The translations under genes and the position numbers were made by a program. A stretch of DNA of 64,000 nt from Brevundimonas sp. (lineage in GTDB: Bacteria > Pseudomonadota > Alphaproteobacteria > Caulobacterales > Caulobacteraceae). The stretch spans positions 39,980 to 103,979 of the forward strand of contig NZ_JAIYCP010000019.1 of the NCBI RefSeq assembly GCF_027487935.1, given 5' to 3'. Each line of letters starts with the position of its first letter. Within the stretch, counting starts at the first letter, position 1. The notes beneath the pieces are model-generated. The model saw only the letters and a list, made by a program, of their open reading frames with translations. It made no database searches and was not told the DNA's origin. This document shows positions 9,507 to 19,060 of the stretch, one piece after another.

Positions 9507-10255
9507 GACGGACCGGCGGACTTCTGGCCGCGATGGCCTTGATGGCGGTCGCCGGACCCACGGTCGCCGGTCCCTGGACCCAGCCACAGGGCCGGGGGGA
9601 GTGGATCGTCAAGTTCGAGGATATGCGGGCCGACCGCGGCTTTGATCCTGATGGTGCGCTGGCCGACCTGCCGGCCGAACGGCGGGACACAGGCCTCGGA
9701 GTGTTCGCCCAGTACGGCGTCACCGACAGACTGACCTTGCAGGTCAAGGGCGACTGGCAGTCGGGCGAGGACGCCTTCATTGCCTATGACGGTCGGGGAC
9801 CGCTCGAGATCGGCCTGAGCTGGCAGGTTTGGCGTGACGAGCGTGCTGCGGTCAGCGTGTATGCGGGCTATGCGGACGGCGGGGAGGGACGCAACGCTGG
9901 CTATGCCGCCCCTGGTGTCGGTGATAGCGACTGGGAATTACGTGCCGCCGTCGGTCGCTCATTTGGTGGCGCGTTCGTCGATCTGCAGGCGGCACGAAGG
10001 CTACGGGAGGGGCTGTCTGACGAGACCCGTTTTGACGCCACCGCGGGTGTGCATGTCAGCGAGGACTGGATGTTGCTCGCGCAGGCATTCGGTGGTCAGG
10101 CCGATGACGACGGCGCGCGCTGGCTTTCGCTCGAAGCGTCCATTGTCCGTGACTTTGACGAATGGAGCCTTCAGGCTGGTTGGCGGCAGGCTGTGGCGGG
10201 CCGTGAAACACCGGCGAGCGGCGGCCCGGTCATCGCCCTCTGGCGGCGCTTCTGA
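9503..10255 (+). CDS. Secreted/outer-membrane protein of unknown function
   Basis: A 250-residue protein starting at GTG, with a Sec signal peptide (RRTGGLLAAMALMAVAGPTVAG, cleavage near residue 23). The rest alternates polar and hydrophobic residues (DRLTLQVKGDWQSG, IGLSWQVWRDERAAVSVYAGYA) and ends in Phe (ALWRRF). This pattern suggests an outer-membrane beta-barrel. I do not recognise a named family. It is coupled by a 4-nt overlap to the class II aldolase gene; the reason for this pairing is not evident. Confidence 0.65.
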   Translation: MRRTGGLLAAMALMAVAGPTVAGPWTQPQGRGEWIVKFEDMRADRGFDPDGALADLPAERRDTGLGVFAQYGVTDRLTLQVKGDWQSGEDAFIAYDGRGPLEIGLSWQVWRDERAAVSVYAGYADGGEGRNAGYAAPGVGDSDWELRAAVGRSFGGAFVDLQAARRLREGLSDETRFDATAGVHVSEDWMLLAQAFGGQADDDGARWLSLEASIVRDFDEWSLQAGWRQAVAGRETPASGGPVIALWRRF

Positions 10256-10377
10256 CCGCGATATAGCCGCTCACCTTTTGGCGACGGAAACAGCAACGAC
10301 TTCCGTTACAGGTTCTGTAGTTGCGTCGACCGCGTGAACCGCTAAGTCGGCTCTTTCCTCCGCCCGAGAGCCCAAGT

Positions 10378-11535
10378 GTGATCAAACGCCATTTCTTCCT
10401 CGTCGCCGCGATTGTGCTGTTGGGCCTGATGATCGTGGCTGTCGTCCTCAGGATGGCCTTCTCCGGTGATGAGAAATCCGGCGGCGGCCCGGGTGGAGGC
10501 GGCGCTGGCGGTGGGCGCGGTCAAGCCGTCTCCGAGGCGGTGATCGCCACCCGGTCTTTCACCGATGAAATCCGGGTTCTGGGCGTGGCGCGCGGGCGCC
10601 GTTCGGTCAACATCACTTCGTCGACCAGCGAGTTGATCACCCGTGTCCTTTTCACCGACGGCCAGAGGGTGGCTGCCGGCGCGCCGCTCGTGGAGCTCCA
10701 GGCGCGCGAGGAGGATGCGGGCATCATTGAAGCGCGCGCCCAGGTGGCCCAGGCCCAGCGGCAATTCGATCGCTACAAGACCCTGGCAGACCGCGGCATT
10801 GCCCCTCGCGTGACTGTCGAGGACGCTGAAACAGCACTGGCGACAGCACAAGCCTCACTGACAGCGGCCCAGGCCCGACGGGGGGACCGCCTGATCAGGG
10901 CTCCGTTCGCGGGGGTCCTTGGGCTCAGCTCTGTGACAGCCGGCACCCTGGTCAATCCGGGCGGCATCATCACCACGCTGGATGATATCGACGTTGTGCG
11001 CGTCGACTTCCCGGTTCCCGAGCGTTACCTCGGGGTGCTTCGAGCGGGGACCCCCATTCGGGCGACCATCGACGCCTATAACGATGAGGTCTTCAGCGGC
11101 CGCATCGCTCTGATAGACACACGAATCAACGAACAGACCCGAGCCGTTACCGCACGCGCCGAAATCCCCAATCCGGGTGGCCGGATCCGGCCGGGTATGG
11201 CCGTCCGTGTCGCCGTCCAGCAGGGGCAGCGCATGGCTCCCGGCGCACCGGAAGCGGCCGTCCAGTATGAGGGAGACGGTGCCTTTGTCTATCGGATCGC
11301 CGGCGGCGAGCGCGGATCGACCGCCCAACGGGTCGAGGTCGAGACCGGTTCGGTTGAGGGCGGGTTTGTCGAGATCCTGTCCGGACTGAACGTCGGCGAT
11401 CGTATTGTCGGCTCGGGTCTCAACCGTATCCAGCCCGGAGCGCCTGTCCGGCTTGGCGGGCAGGGTGGACGACAGGGTGGGCGGCTCCCGGATTCCGGCT
11501 CAGCTCCGGTTGCGCCGCGGAGCGCAACGCGATGA
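10378..11535 (+). CDS. RND efflux periplasmic adaptor (MFP/AcrA family)
   Basis: Periplasmic membrane-fusion protein that joins an RND pump to an outer-membrane channel. A single N-terminal membrane anchor (FFLVAAIVLLGLMIVAVVL) is followed by a Gly-rich linker, a lipoyl half-motif, an alpha-hairpin (EARAQVAQAQRQFDRYKTLADRG), the second lipoyl half (RLIRAPFAGVLGLSSVTAGTLV) and beta-barrel regions (VDFPVPERYLGVL). An in-frame TTG at 10321 would extend the frame, but GTG 10378 places the anchor at the N terminus and is preferred. Its stop overlaps the pump start (ATGA), so the pair is one operon. No TolC gene or repressor is adjacent. Confidence 0.88.
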   Translation: MIKRHFFLVAAIVLLGLMIVAVVLRMAFSGDEKSGGGPGGGGAGGGRGQAVSEAVIATRSFTDEIRVLGVARGRRSVNITSSTSELITRVLFTDGQRVAAGAPLVELQAREEDAGIIEARAQVAQAQRQFDRYKTLADRGIAPRVTVEDAETALATAQASLTAAQARRGDRLIRAPFAGVLGLSSVTAGTLVNPGGIITTLDDIDVVRVDFPVPERYLGVLRAGTPIRATIDAYNDEVFSGRIALIDTRINEQTRAVTARAEIPNPGGRIRPGMAVRVAVQQGQRMAPGAPEAAVQYEGDGAFVYRIAGGERGSTAQRVEVETGSVEGGFVEILSGLNVGDRIVGSGLNRIQPGAPVRLGGQGGRQGGRLPDSGSAPVAPRSATR

Positions 11536-14500
11536 TGCTCTCCGATCTCGCGGTCCGTCGTCCTGTATTCGCGGCGGTTGCGGCGATCGTGCTCTGCGTG
11601 ATCGGCGCAGCGGCGTTCTTCTTCCTGCCGGTGCGCGAACTGCCCGATGTGGACCCGCCGATTGTTTCGGTCAGCACCAGCTATGCCGGGGCGTCTGCCG
11701 AGGTCATCGAGAGCCGGATCACCGAGCCGATCGAACAACAGATTGCGGGAATCCAGGGCGTCGAGCGTATCAGTTCGTCCAGCCGTGACGGTCGCTCGAA
11801 CGTCTCGATCGAATTCTCGCTGGACCGCAACATTGACGACGCGGCCAATGATGTGCGTGACCGGGTTTCGCGTGTCGTCGGGCGGCTGCCGGACCAGGCC
11901 CAGCCACCGGAAGTGTCCAAGGCTGACAGCGACAGCCAGCCGATCATGATCCTGTTCCTGCGCTCCACGGCGATGAACCGGCTGGAGCTGACGGACTATG
12001 CGGATCGGTATCTGATCGACCGGCTGGCGACTGTGCCGGGCGTGGCGCAGGTGCAGATCTACGGCGAGCAGCGCTATGCCATGCGCATCTGGCTGGACGC
12101 CGGCGCACTCGCGGCCCGTGGGTTGACGGTCAGCGATGTCGAGTCTGCCCTGACGGCGCAGAACGTAGAACTGCCTGCCGGCCAGCTGGAGTCGGGCCAG
12201 AAGGACTATACCGTCCGGGTCGCCCGCACCTATGCCCGGGCCGAGGACTTCCGCCAGCTTCCGATCGGTACCCGCGGCTCGGGTGCCGTCGCAGCGACCC
12301 AGAGCGGTGGCGCGACAGCCCTGCCCAGCGGCGCTTCCGGTGCGATCCAGGGCCAGTCCGGCTATGTCACGCGGCTGGGCGACATCGCCCGCATTGTCGA
12401 GGCCCCGGCGGAGGATCGTCGTCTGTTCAGAGGCAACGGGCAGGACCAGATCGGTCTGGCCGTCACCCGTCAGGCCCAGTCAAACGACCTGGCGATCTCC
12501 AAGGGCGTCCAGGCCATGCTGGAGACGGTCCAGCCGAGCCTGCCGGAAGGCACGGAGCTGGTCGTCGGATCGGACAACTCGGTCTTCACCTCGCACGCGA
12601 TCGATGAGGTCTGGATCACGATCGGTATCTCGATGGCGCTCGTGGCACTGGTGAATTTCATCTTCCTCGGGAGCATGAGGGCCGCCTTCATTCCGTCAAT
12701 CGTGGCCCCGATCTGTCTGCTCGCGACCTTTATCGTTCTGGCCCCGATGGGCTTTTCCCTGAACCTGCTGACCTTGCTGGCGCTGGTTCTGGCCATTGGT
12801 CTGGTGGTCGATGACGCCATTGTGGTGACCGAGAACATCCAGCGCCGACTGGATCACGGGGAACCCCCGTTGGTCGCAGCCGAACGCGGCGCCCGCCAGG
12901 TGTTCTTCGCTGTTGTGGCGACCACGGTGGTTTTGCTGGCGGTGTTCGCCCCCCTTCTTTTCCTGCCGGGCTATGTCGGCCGGCTGTTTGTGGAACTGGC
13001 CGCGGCGATTGCGGCGGCCGTGGCCTTCTCGGCCTTCCTGGCCCTCACGCTCTCGCCGATGCTGGCATCGCGCATTCTGCGGCCGGCCCAGAGCGGCGGC
13101 TGGGTCTCACGTATCGTTGACCGCGCCATGGATGGACTGCGCAATTCCTACCAGAACTCGCTGCAGGCGATGGTGGGCAAGCGGATCGCCGTGATGGGCA
13201 TGGTCGGATTGATTGTGGTGGTGGCCGGAGGGGCGGCCTTCATGTTCCTGACCCTGCCGAACGAGCTTGTGCCGGCAGAAGACCGCGGGCGCGTGCAGAT
13301 CCGGGTTCAGGGGCCCGAGGGTGCAGGGTTCGACTACACACGCAAAATCGTGATGGGGATCGAGCCCATCCTTGCCGAGTACAAGGCCAGCGGGGAGGCA
13401 AGCAGTTTCCTGATCTCCGCGCCCGGGTTCGGTGGCGGCAGCTTCAACTCGGGCAACGGCAGCCTGGTCCTGAGCGACTGGTCCGAACGCGACCGTTCCG
13501 CGGCCGACATCGCCCAGGAATTGAACGGCAAGCTTCGCGGTCAGACTGACGCCCAGGTCAACGCATCGGTCCCCGGTGCCTTCCAGCGCGGTGGTGGTGG
13601 TGGAGGTGGTGGTGGATCCAACTCCATCGAAATGGTCGTCACCGGGGCCGAATACGAGGACATCTACAAATGGCTTCAGCCGGTGCTGGCGGCGTCGCTT
13701 GAGAACCCCGGTTTCTCGCGGCCACGGCTGAACTACGAGCCCAACGCACCGCGCTTGCTGGTGGATGTTGATCCGGAAAAGGCCGCGGCCCTCGGGGTTT
13801 CGTCACAGGCCGTCGGGCGGACGCTTGAGACCATGTTCGGCTCGCGGCGCGCCACCACCTACCTTCGTGGCGGGCAGGAATACGACGTCATTCTGCAGAC
13901 CGAGCGTGGCGACCGCCGCAGCGTCGCCGACCTTGAGGCCCTTTATGTCGCGACCGGTTCGGGACAACTGGTACCGCTTTCCGCGGTGGTCACGACCGAG
14001 ACCTCGGGCGATACGCCCGATCGTCGACGGCTGGATCGCCAGCGGGCGATATCGATCTCTGCCGATCTGAACCCCGGCACGACCCTGGTGGATGCGACCG
14101 AGTTCATGACCCGCGTCGCCAAGGAACAGCCGCAGGGCGTCGTCACCACCCAGTGGGGCGGTGCCGCACGCGACCAGCAGGAGGCGGGCGGCGCGGTCGC
14201 GGCGGCCTTCGGCCTGGCGCTGTTGCTGGTCTTCCTGGTGCTGGCGGCGCAGTTCGAAAGCTGGATCACGCCGGCCGTCATCATGCTGACCGTACCCCTT
14301 GCCGCCGCCGGCGGCCTGTTCGGTCTCGTGATGGCGGGTTCCAGCCTGAACATCTACAGCCAGATCGGCCTGATCATTCTGATCGGGGTGGCGGCGAAGA
14401 ACGGCATCCTGATTGTCGAGTTCGCCAACCAGCTTCGTGACCAGGGCCGTTCGATCCAGGAGGCGATCATCGAGTCGTCGACCCTGCGGCTTCGCCCGAT

Positions 14501-14765
14501 CATCATGACCTCCATCGCCACTGCTTTCGGTGCCTTGCCGCTGGTGCTGTGGCAGGGGGCCGGTGCCGGCAGTCGTCAGACCATCGGTGGGGTGATCTTC
14601 TCCGGTGCCATCTTCGCGACCCTGCTGACCCTGTTCGTGGTGCCCGTGATCTATGGCGCGCTGGCGCGCTTCACTCGATCGCCGGAATACACGGCTCGCA
14701 AGATCGATGAATGGGAAGCTCGGGAAGCCGGGATGAACGATGCGGTGCCATCGGCTGTGGAGTAG
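11532..14765 (+). CDS. RND multidrug efflux pump, inner-membrane subunit (AcrB/MexF-like)
   Basis: Proton-driven exporter of 1077 residues with the HAE1 layout: membrane segment 1, a large periplasmic porter domain, a block of helices, a second porter domain and a final helix block. Recognisable segments are VRRPVFAAVAAIV at the N terminus, LALVLAIGLVVDDAIVVTENI (helix 4 with the two Asp of the proton relay) and QIGLIILIGVAAKNGILIVEFANQ. A nine-Gly run (Gly687-695), encoded mostly by GGT, lies in the second periplasmic region. Overlap with the adaptor gene suggests stoichiometric synthesis. Substrate cannot be read from sequence. Confidence 0.92.
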   Translation: MMLSDLAVRRPVFAAVAAIVLCVIGAAAFFFLPVRELPDVDPPIVSVSTSYAGASAEVIESRITEPIEQQIAGIQGVERISSSSRDGRSNVSIEFSLDRNIDDAANDVRDRVSRVVGRLPDQAQPPEVSKADSDSQPIMILFLRSTAMNRLELTDYADRYLIDRLATVPGVAQVQIYGEQRYAMRIWLDAGALAARGLTVSDVESALTAQNVELPAGQLESGQKDYTVRVARTYARAEDFRQLPIGTRGSGAVAATQSGGATALPSGASGAIQGQSGYVTRLGDIARIVEAPAEDRRLFRGNGQDQIGLAVTRQAQSNDLAISKGVQAMLETVQPSLPEGTELVVGSDNSVFTSHAIDEVWITIGISMALVALVNFIFLGSMRAAFIPSIVAPICLLATFIVLAPMGFSLNLLTLLALVLAIGLVVDDAIVVTENIQRRLDHGEPPLVAAERGARQVFFAVVATTVVLLAVFAPLLFLPGYVGRLFVELAAAIAAAVAFSAFLALTLSPMLASRILRPAQSGGWVSRIVDRAMDGLRNSYQNSLQAMVGKRIAVMGMVGLIVVVAGGAAFMFLTLPNELVPAEDRGRVQIRVQGPEGAGFDYTRKIVMGIEPILAEYKASGEASSFLISAPGFGGGSFNSGNGSLVLSDWSERDRSAADIAQELNGKLRGQTDAQVNASVPGAFQRGGGGGGGGGSNSIEMVVTGAEYEDIYKWLQPVLAASLENPGFSRPRLNYEPNAPRLLVDVDPEKAAALGVSSQAVGRTLETMFGSRRATTYLRGGQEYDVILQTERGDRRSVADLEALYVATGSGQLVPLSAVVTTETSGDTPDRRRLDRQRAISISADLNPGTTLVDATEFMTRVAKEQPQGVVTTQWGGAARDQQEAGGAVAAAFGLALLLVFLVLAAQFESWITPAVIMLTVPLAAAGGLFGLVMAGSSLNIYSQIGLIILIGVAAKNGILIVEFANQLRDQGRSIQEAIIESSTLRLRPIIMTSIATAFGALPLVLWQGAGAGSRQTIGGVIFSGAIFATLLTLFVVPVIYGALARFTRSPEYTARKIDEWEAREAGMNDAVPSAVE

Positions 14766-14768
14766 GCG

Positions 14769-15266
14769 TCAGGGCTGAGGCGACGGTGCGAAGCCGGTCT
14801 CGACCTTGAGGAAGGCGACCACGTCCCGGCGGTCCGTTGCGTCGGGAATGCCGGCGAAACTCATCTTGGTGCCCTTCATGAAGGTGCGTGGGTTCTCCAG
14901 CCACTCTTCCAGCCGCGCGCCGTCCCAGACGAAGTCCGCCTCAGTCATCGCGGCGGAATAGTTGAAGCCGGGGTGGACGCCGGCCTGCTGTCCGAAGACG
15001 CCGTAGAGATTGGGGCCGGTCATGTTCGGCCCGCCCTCGCTGATCGTGTGGCATGAGCGGCAACGTGCAAAGACCCGACGGCCATTGTCCAGATCGGCTG
15101 CATTGTAGGGCGCGGGCAGTGAGGCCAGCATCGCCACCTTCTCGGCCGCTGTAGGTGCAGGACGAGCCGGGGCGGCGGGTGCGGTCGGCTCCCCTGCTGG
15201 TCCCTCCGCCTGGCTGCAGCCGGTCAGTGTGAGCATGACGAGGGCGGTCAGGGCGGTGCGGTTCAT
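14769..15266 (-). CDS. Lipoprotein class I cytochrome c
   Basis: A 165-residue periplasmic electron carrier. The signal peptide ends in a lipobox (LTLTGC), so the protein is probably lipid-anchored, followed by an Ala/Pro-rich linker. The haem site CRSCH is CXXCH, and the sixth ligand is likely Met in KGTKMSFAG. FNYSAAM and NPRTFMKGTKM are typical of the cytochrome c2/c552 family. I use the ATG at 15266 (GGAG upstream), not the longer frame to 15362, because it places the signal peptide at the N terminus. It converges on the RND pump gene with a 3-nt gap. Confidence 0.85.
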   Translation of the reverse strand: MNRTALTALVMLTLTGCSQAEGPAGEPTAPAAPARPAPTAAEKVAMLASLPAPYNAADLDNGRRVFARCRSCHTISEGGPNMTGPNLYGVFGQQAGVHPGFNYSAAMTEADFVWDGARLEEWLENPRTFMKGTKMSFAGIPDATDRRDVVAFLKVETGFAPSPQP

Positions 15267-15415
15267 GATCGATCTCCGGCGGTTTTCGGTACTGATAGCC
15301 CAACCCTGACCGCGGGCAACCGGTGTCGGTGAGATGATGGGCTGGACGAAGGCCAGTCGCACCTGATAATCACTGTCAACAGACGCGGCCGATCGCGCCG
15401 ATAGTCACGAGCGTC

Positions 15416-15691
15416 ATGTCCGAGCCCCGCAAACTCAGCCAGGCCCGGCCAGGTGACCAGGGCATCATCGTCCGGGTGGGCGACCCCGGTCTGAATGATG
15501 AACACGCCCTCGAACTGGAGCGTCGACTGCTGGAACTGGGTTTTGTCGAGGGCGCGCGCGTCGAGCTTCTGCATGAGGGACTGTTTGGACGGGACCCCAT
15601 TGCCATGAAGGTTGACGACATGCGGGTTGCCTTGCGTCGACATGAGGCCGCAAGCCTGACCGTACGGTTCGAACCTGACCGGGCCGACTGA
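15416..15691 (+). CDS. feoA: Ferrous iron transport protein A
   Basis: A 91-residue SH3-like protein required for FeoB function. It has the family pattern LSQARPGDQGIIVRV, ERRLLELGFVEGARVELLHEG and DPIAMKVDDMRVALRRHEA. Its stop codon overlaps the feoB ATG by one base (TGATG), so the two are translationally coupled. The upstream 150 nt to the divergent cytochrome gene must hold the promoter; I see no clear Fur, Irr or FNR site there. Confidence 0.92.
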   Translation: MSEPRKLSQARPGDQGIIVRVGDPGLNDEHALELERRLLELGFVEGARVELLHEGLFGRDPIAMKVDDMRVALRRHEAASLTVRFEPDRAD

Positions 15692-17562
15692 TGGAAACGT
15701 CGCAAGTGAGCGCGCGGATCGCGCTCGTCGGCAATCCTAACAGCGGCAAGACCGCATTGTTCAACGCCCTGACGGGTGCTCACCAGAAGGTCGCGAACTA
15801 TGCCGGCGTCACCGTGGAGCGGAAAGAGGGCCTGGTCCGCTCGGCCGGAGGCCGCGCTATGGCCCTGCTGGACCTGCCCGGCACCTATTCCCTGCGCGCC
15901 CGCAGTCCGGACGAAGAGGTCACCCGGGATGCTGTTCTGGGCCGGCTGTCAGGCGAGGCCCCGCCCGATGTGATCGTCGTGGTCGCGGATGCGACCAACC
16001 TGCGGCTGGTGCTGCGGCTGGTGCTGGAGCTCAGGGCCGTCGGCCGGCCGATGTTGCTGGCCCTGAACATGTACGACATCGCCCGACGCCAGGGTCTGCG
16101 TATCGACCTGGATCGCCTGTCCGCAGAACTGGCCATGCCGATCGTGCCGACGGCGGCCACGCGCAAGCACGGCATCGACGAGCTGATCGCGGCCATGGAC
16201 GCCGCTGCCCACCCCCGGACCGGCAAGGCCGAAAGCGCCTGGACAGTGCCCGACGCCGCCGCCCTGCGCGGCGCGGCGCGGGAGGCCGAGCGGATCATGA
16301 AGGCCTGTGTTCAGCCGCCGGAACGACCGGATACGCTGACGGGCCGGATCGACTCCGTGCTGTTGCACCCGGTCGGCGGTCTCTTGATTCTGATGACCCT
16401 GCTGTTTGTCATGTTCCAGGCCGTCTTCACCTGGGCCACCCCGTTGATGGACGGCATCGAGGCGGGCCTCGGCGCGCTGGGCGGCTGGGTCGCGGCGATC
16501 ATGCCGGACGGAATCTGGCAGAGCCTGATTGTGGACGGCCTGATCTCGGGGGTCGGGAGCGTTCTGGTCTTCCTGCCCCAGATCCTGATCCTGTTCCTGT
16601 TTATCATCGCGCTTGAGGATTTCGGCTACATGGCCCGGGCTGCCTTCCTGATGGACCGGATCATGGGCGGTGCCGGCCTGCACGGCAGGGCCTTTATTCC
16701 GCTCCTCAGCAGTTTCGCCTGCGCCATCCCGGGTGTGATGGCCGCGCGGGTGATTGACAGCAAGCGTGACCGCCTGACCACCATCATGGTGGCCCCGTTG
16801 ATGACCTGTTCAGCCAGGATTCCGGTCTACACCCTGATCATAGCGGCCTTCATTCCCAACCAGACCGTCTGGGGTTTCGCCAGCCTGCAGGGACTGGTCA
16901 TGTTCGGCCTCTACGCAGCCGGGATCATCAGCGCCCTGGCTGTGTCCTTCGTCATCCGCAAGGTGTTCTGGCGCGGTGCGGTCGAGCCGTTCATGATGGA
17001 GCTGCCAGCCTACAAGATGCCTGACCCCACGAGCGTCTTGTTCAATCTGTGGATCCGGGCTCGCATTTTTCTGGAGCGCGCGGGGCGGATCATCCTGCCG
17101 CTGATGATCGTGGTCTGGGCATTGGCGACCTTTCCCTATCCCCCTGAAGGCGCGACCCGGCCGGCTATCGACTACAGTTTCGCGGGCATGATCGGCCATG
17201 CGCTGGAGCCCTTGTTCGCGCCTATCGGTTTCAACTGGCAGATGGTCATCGCCCTGATACCGGGGATGGCGGCGCGCGAGGTCGCGGTCGCGGCCCTGGG
17301 CACAGTCTATGCCGTCGCGGATGCCGAGGCTGCCACCAGCCTGCTGGGCGCGACCCTGGCAGCCCAGTGGTCGCTGGCGACCGGACTGGCCTTTCTCGCC
17401 TGGTACGTCTTCGCGCCCCAGTGCGTGGCGACCCTGGGCGTGGTCAAGCGCGAGCTGAACTCGTGGAAATGGATGTGGGTGATGGTCATCTACATGTTTG
17501 GACTGGCCTATCTGGCGGCCTTCGTCGTGTACCGGATCGCGGTTGCCATGGGTGGTGGCTGA
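15691..17562 (+). CDS. feoB: Ferrous iron transporter FeoB
   Basis: GTPase-gated Fe(II) importer of the inner membrane. The N-terminal G domain shows G1 GNPNSGKT, G3 DLPGTYSL and G4 NMYD. After residue about 210 come two Gate domains with helices (LLILMTLLFVMFQAVFTWAT; FIPLLSSFACAIPGVMAARV) and the second Gate SARIPVYTLIIAAFIP. At 623 aa it is shorter than the E. coli protein but normal for alphaproteobacteria. It is the last chromosomal gene before the left end of the genomic island, whose boundary lies 10 nt after its stop. Confidence 0.95.
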   Translation: METSQVSARIALVGNPNSGKTALFNALTGAHQKVANYAGVTVERKEGLVRSAGGRAMALLDLPGTYSLRARSPDEEVTRDAVLGRLSGEAPPDVIVVVADATNLRLVLRLVLELRAVGRPMLLALNMYDIARRQGLRIDLDRLSAELAMPIVPTAATRKHGIDELIAAMDAAAHPRTGKAESAWTVPDAAALRGAAREAERIMKACVQPPERPDTLTGRIDSVLLHPVGGLLILMTLLFVMFQAVFTWATPLMDGIEAGLGALGGWVAAIMPDGIWQSLIVDGLISGVGSVLVFLPQILILFLFIIALEDFGYMARAAFLMDRIMGGAGLHGRAFIPLLSSFACAIPGVMAARVIDSKRDRLTTIMVAPLMTCSARIPVYTLIIAAFIPNQTVWGFASLQGLVMFGLYAAGIISALAVSFVIRKVFWRGAVEPFMMELPAYKMPDPTSVLFNLWIRARIFLERAGRIILPLMIVVWALATFPYPPEGATRPAIDYSFAGMIGHALEPLFAPIGFNWQMVIALIPGMAAREVAVAALGTVYAVADAEAATSLLGATLAAQWSLATGLAFLAWYVFAPQCVATLGVVKRELNSWKWMWVMVIYMFGLAYLAAFVVYRIAVAMGGG

Positions 17563-17571
17563 CGGGGCCGC

Positions 17572-17619
17572 TGGTGCCGGCTGCAGGAATCGAACCCGCG
17601 ACATCCAGTTTACAAAACT
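17572..17619. repeat. attL: truncated 3' half of tRNA-Thr
   Basis: Identical over 48 bp to the CCA end, T arm and anticodon loop/3' stem of the complete tRNA-Thr at 48948-49023, in the same orientation. The 5' half is absent here: the match stops at 17620 (C instead of G). This is the classical scar of integration into a tRNA gene by a tyrosine recombinase. Confidence 0.92.
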
Positions 17620-17735
17620 CATTTTGTGTTCCCGGCACCATTCAGATTGGTTTCAAGCGCTACTTGAAAATTCATTTATAACAGTATGTTGGTCTTGCCT
17701 GCGCTGCCCTGAGGGGCCTACACTGTCGGCGAGCC

Positions 17736-17757
17736 GTGGCGACATGGTGGCGACATG
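17736..17757. repeat. Tandem 11-mers, candidate integrase arm sites (left)
   Basis: Two perfect tandem copies of GTGGCGACATG lie between attL and the integrase gene. The near-identical pair GTGGCGACAGG-GTGGCGACACG occurs just inside attR at 48881-48902, in the same orientation. Presence at both ends and nowhere else that I noticed suggests arm-type binding sites of the island integrase. Confidence 0.5.
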
Positions 17758-17767
17758 AGGTGGCGCT

Positions 17768-19060
17768 TTGGCTGTGATCGATATCGACAGGAGAACGGTG
17801 GCGGCGCTTTCGAAGCGCCCAAACGAAGGCTCGATCTATTACGATCGGCGGCTGACTGGCTTCGGATTGCGCATGAGCTCCGCCGGCCAAATCTCCTACT
17901 TCGTGGAGTTCCGCCCAGGAAGCGGCGGCCGTCGCGTCTCAAAGCGGCGAATTGTCATCGGGCGAGACGAGCCTCCGATGTTCAGAGCCGACCATGCTCG
18001 TAGCGCTGCGGAGCAGTACCTAGCCAGAGTGCGTCTCGGGGGCGACCCGGCGGGCGATCGGGCTGCATCGCGTAGTGCCCCCACCGTGACTGAAGTCCTG
18101 GATGACTATCTCAAGAACCGCGTCGCGCGGCTGCGGAAGGCCAGCACCCACGCGTTGTACTCCGGGTACGCCCGCATCCACATCCAGCCTCGCATCGGAA
18201 GCCGGCCTGCCAACCTATTGAGCCGCGCGGAAGTGACCTCGCTCCACGCCAAAATCGGCCAAAGCCACCCGGTTACGGCCAACCGAGTCATCGTGATGCT
18301 GCGAGCCGCGTTGGACTACGCCGCGCGAGAAGGGCTGGTCCAAGGCAGCTCTGTTAACCCCGCTGTGGGGATCGATGCCTACCGGGAACGCCTCAGGGAG
18401 AAGTACCTTTCAGCAGAGGAGTTTCGACGCCTGGGTGAGACGTTGGAGTTAGCCGTTACCGAAGGCCTGATGTGGCATCCAGATCCCTCAAAGAACCTGA
18501 AACACGCGCCGGCGCCGGAAAACCGCAGGATCATGATCGATCCGTTCGCCATTGCCGCCATCAGGCTGCTGGTACTCACGGGCGCGCGGCTTCGGGAGAT
18601 TCTCAACCTGAAATGGGAGCAGATTGATTTTGAGCAGGGCATGGCATTGCTCCCGGAATCCAAGACCGGGCGAAGGGTCCTGGTCCTAGGTGAAGCTGCG
18701 CTCAGCGTGCTTCGTGCGATCCCAAGGACCGGGGCGTTCGTCGTTGCCGGGATACAGGTCCGCGGCCCAGACGGGCAGCTCGTGGATGCGCCGCGGTCTG
18801 ACTTGAACCGGCCATGGAAGCGCATCCGGACACATGCGAAATTGGGAAACCTCCGACTTCATGACCTGCGGCATTCGTTTGCCTCGGTAGGAGCGAGCGC
18901 CGGCTTGGGGCTCTATGTCGTGGGACAGCTGCTTGGCCATAGGTCCCCTTCCACCACGTCGCGATATGCTCACATCGCAAACGCCCCGCTTACTCAGGCC
19001 TCGAATGCGATCTCGCTATCGATCGCGGAGTCACTCGGCGTTCGGAGTTCGCCGTCATGA
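17768..19060 (+). CDS. Tyrosine recombinase (island integrase)
   Basis: Catalyses site-specific integration and excision at the tRNA-Thr att sites. The 430-residue protein has an N-terminal arm-binding region (SIYYDRRLTGFGLRMSSAG), a core-binding domain at about 105-200 (VTEVLDDYLKNRVARL...) and a catalytic domain with the full set Arg274 (TGARLREIL), His365 and Arg368 (HDLRHSFAS), His391 (GHRSPSTTSRY) and Tyr400. It therefore appears intact. TTG 17768 is preferred because GAGG lies eight nt upstream; GTG 17774 is the alternative. It reads into the island from attL. No excisionase is recognisable nearby. Confidence 0.93.
   Translation: MAVIDIDRRTVAALSKRPNEGSIYYDRRLTGFGLRMSSAGQISYFVEFRPGSGGRRVSKRRIVIGRDEPPMFRADHARSAAEQYLARVRLGGDPAGDRAASRSAPTVTEVLDDYLKNRVARLRKASTHALYSGYARIHIQPRIGSRPANLLSRAEVTSLHAKIGQSHPVTANRVIVMLRAALDYAAREGLVQGSSVNPAVGIDAYRERLREKYLSAEEFRRLGETLELAVTEGLMWHPDPSKNLKHAPAPENRRIMIDPFAIAAIRLLVLTGARLREILNLKWEQIDFEQGMALLPESKTGRRVLVLGEAALSVLRAIPRTGAFVVAGIQVRGPDGQLVDAPRSDLNRPWKRIRTHAKLGNLRLHDLRHSFASVGASAGLGLYVVGQLLGHRSPSTTSRYAHIANAPLTQASNAISLSIAESLGVRSSPS

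Noticed and set aside
15267..15415. Fur or FNR box before feoA
   Set aside because: TTGACAGTGATTATCAG lacks the second FNR half and no Fur-like 19-mer is visible.
17572..17619. A second functional tRNA-Thr after feoB
   Set aside because: Only the 3' half is present; the D arm and 5' acceptor strand are missing.
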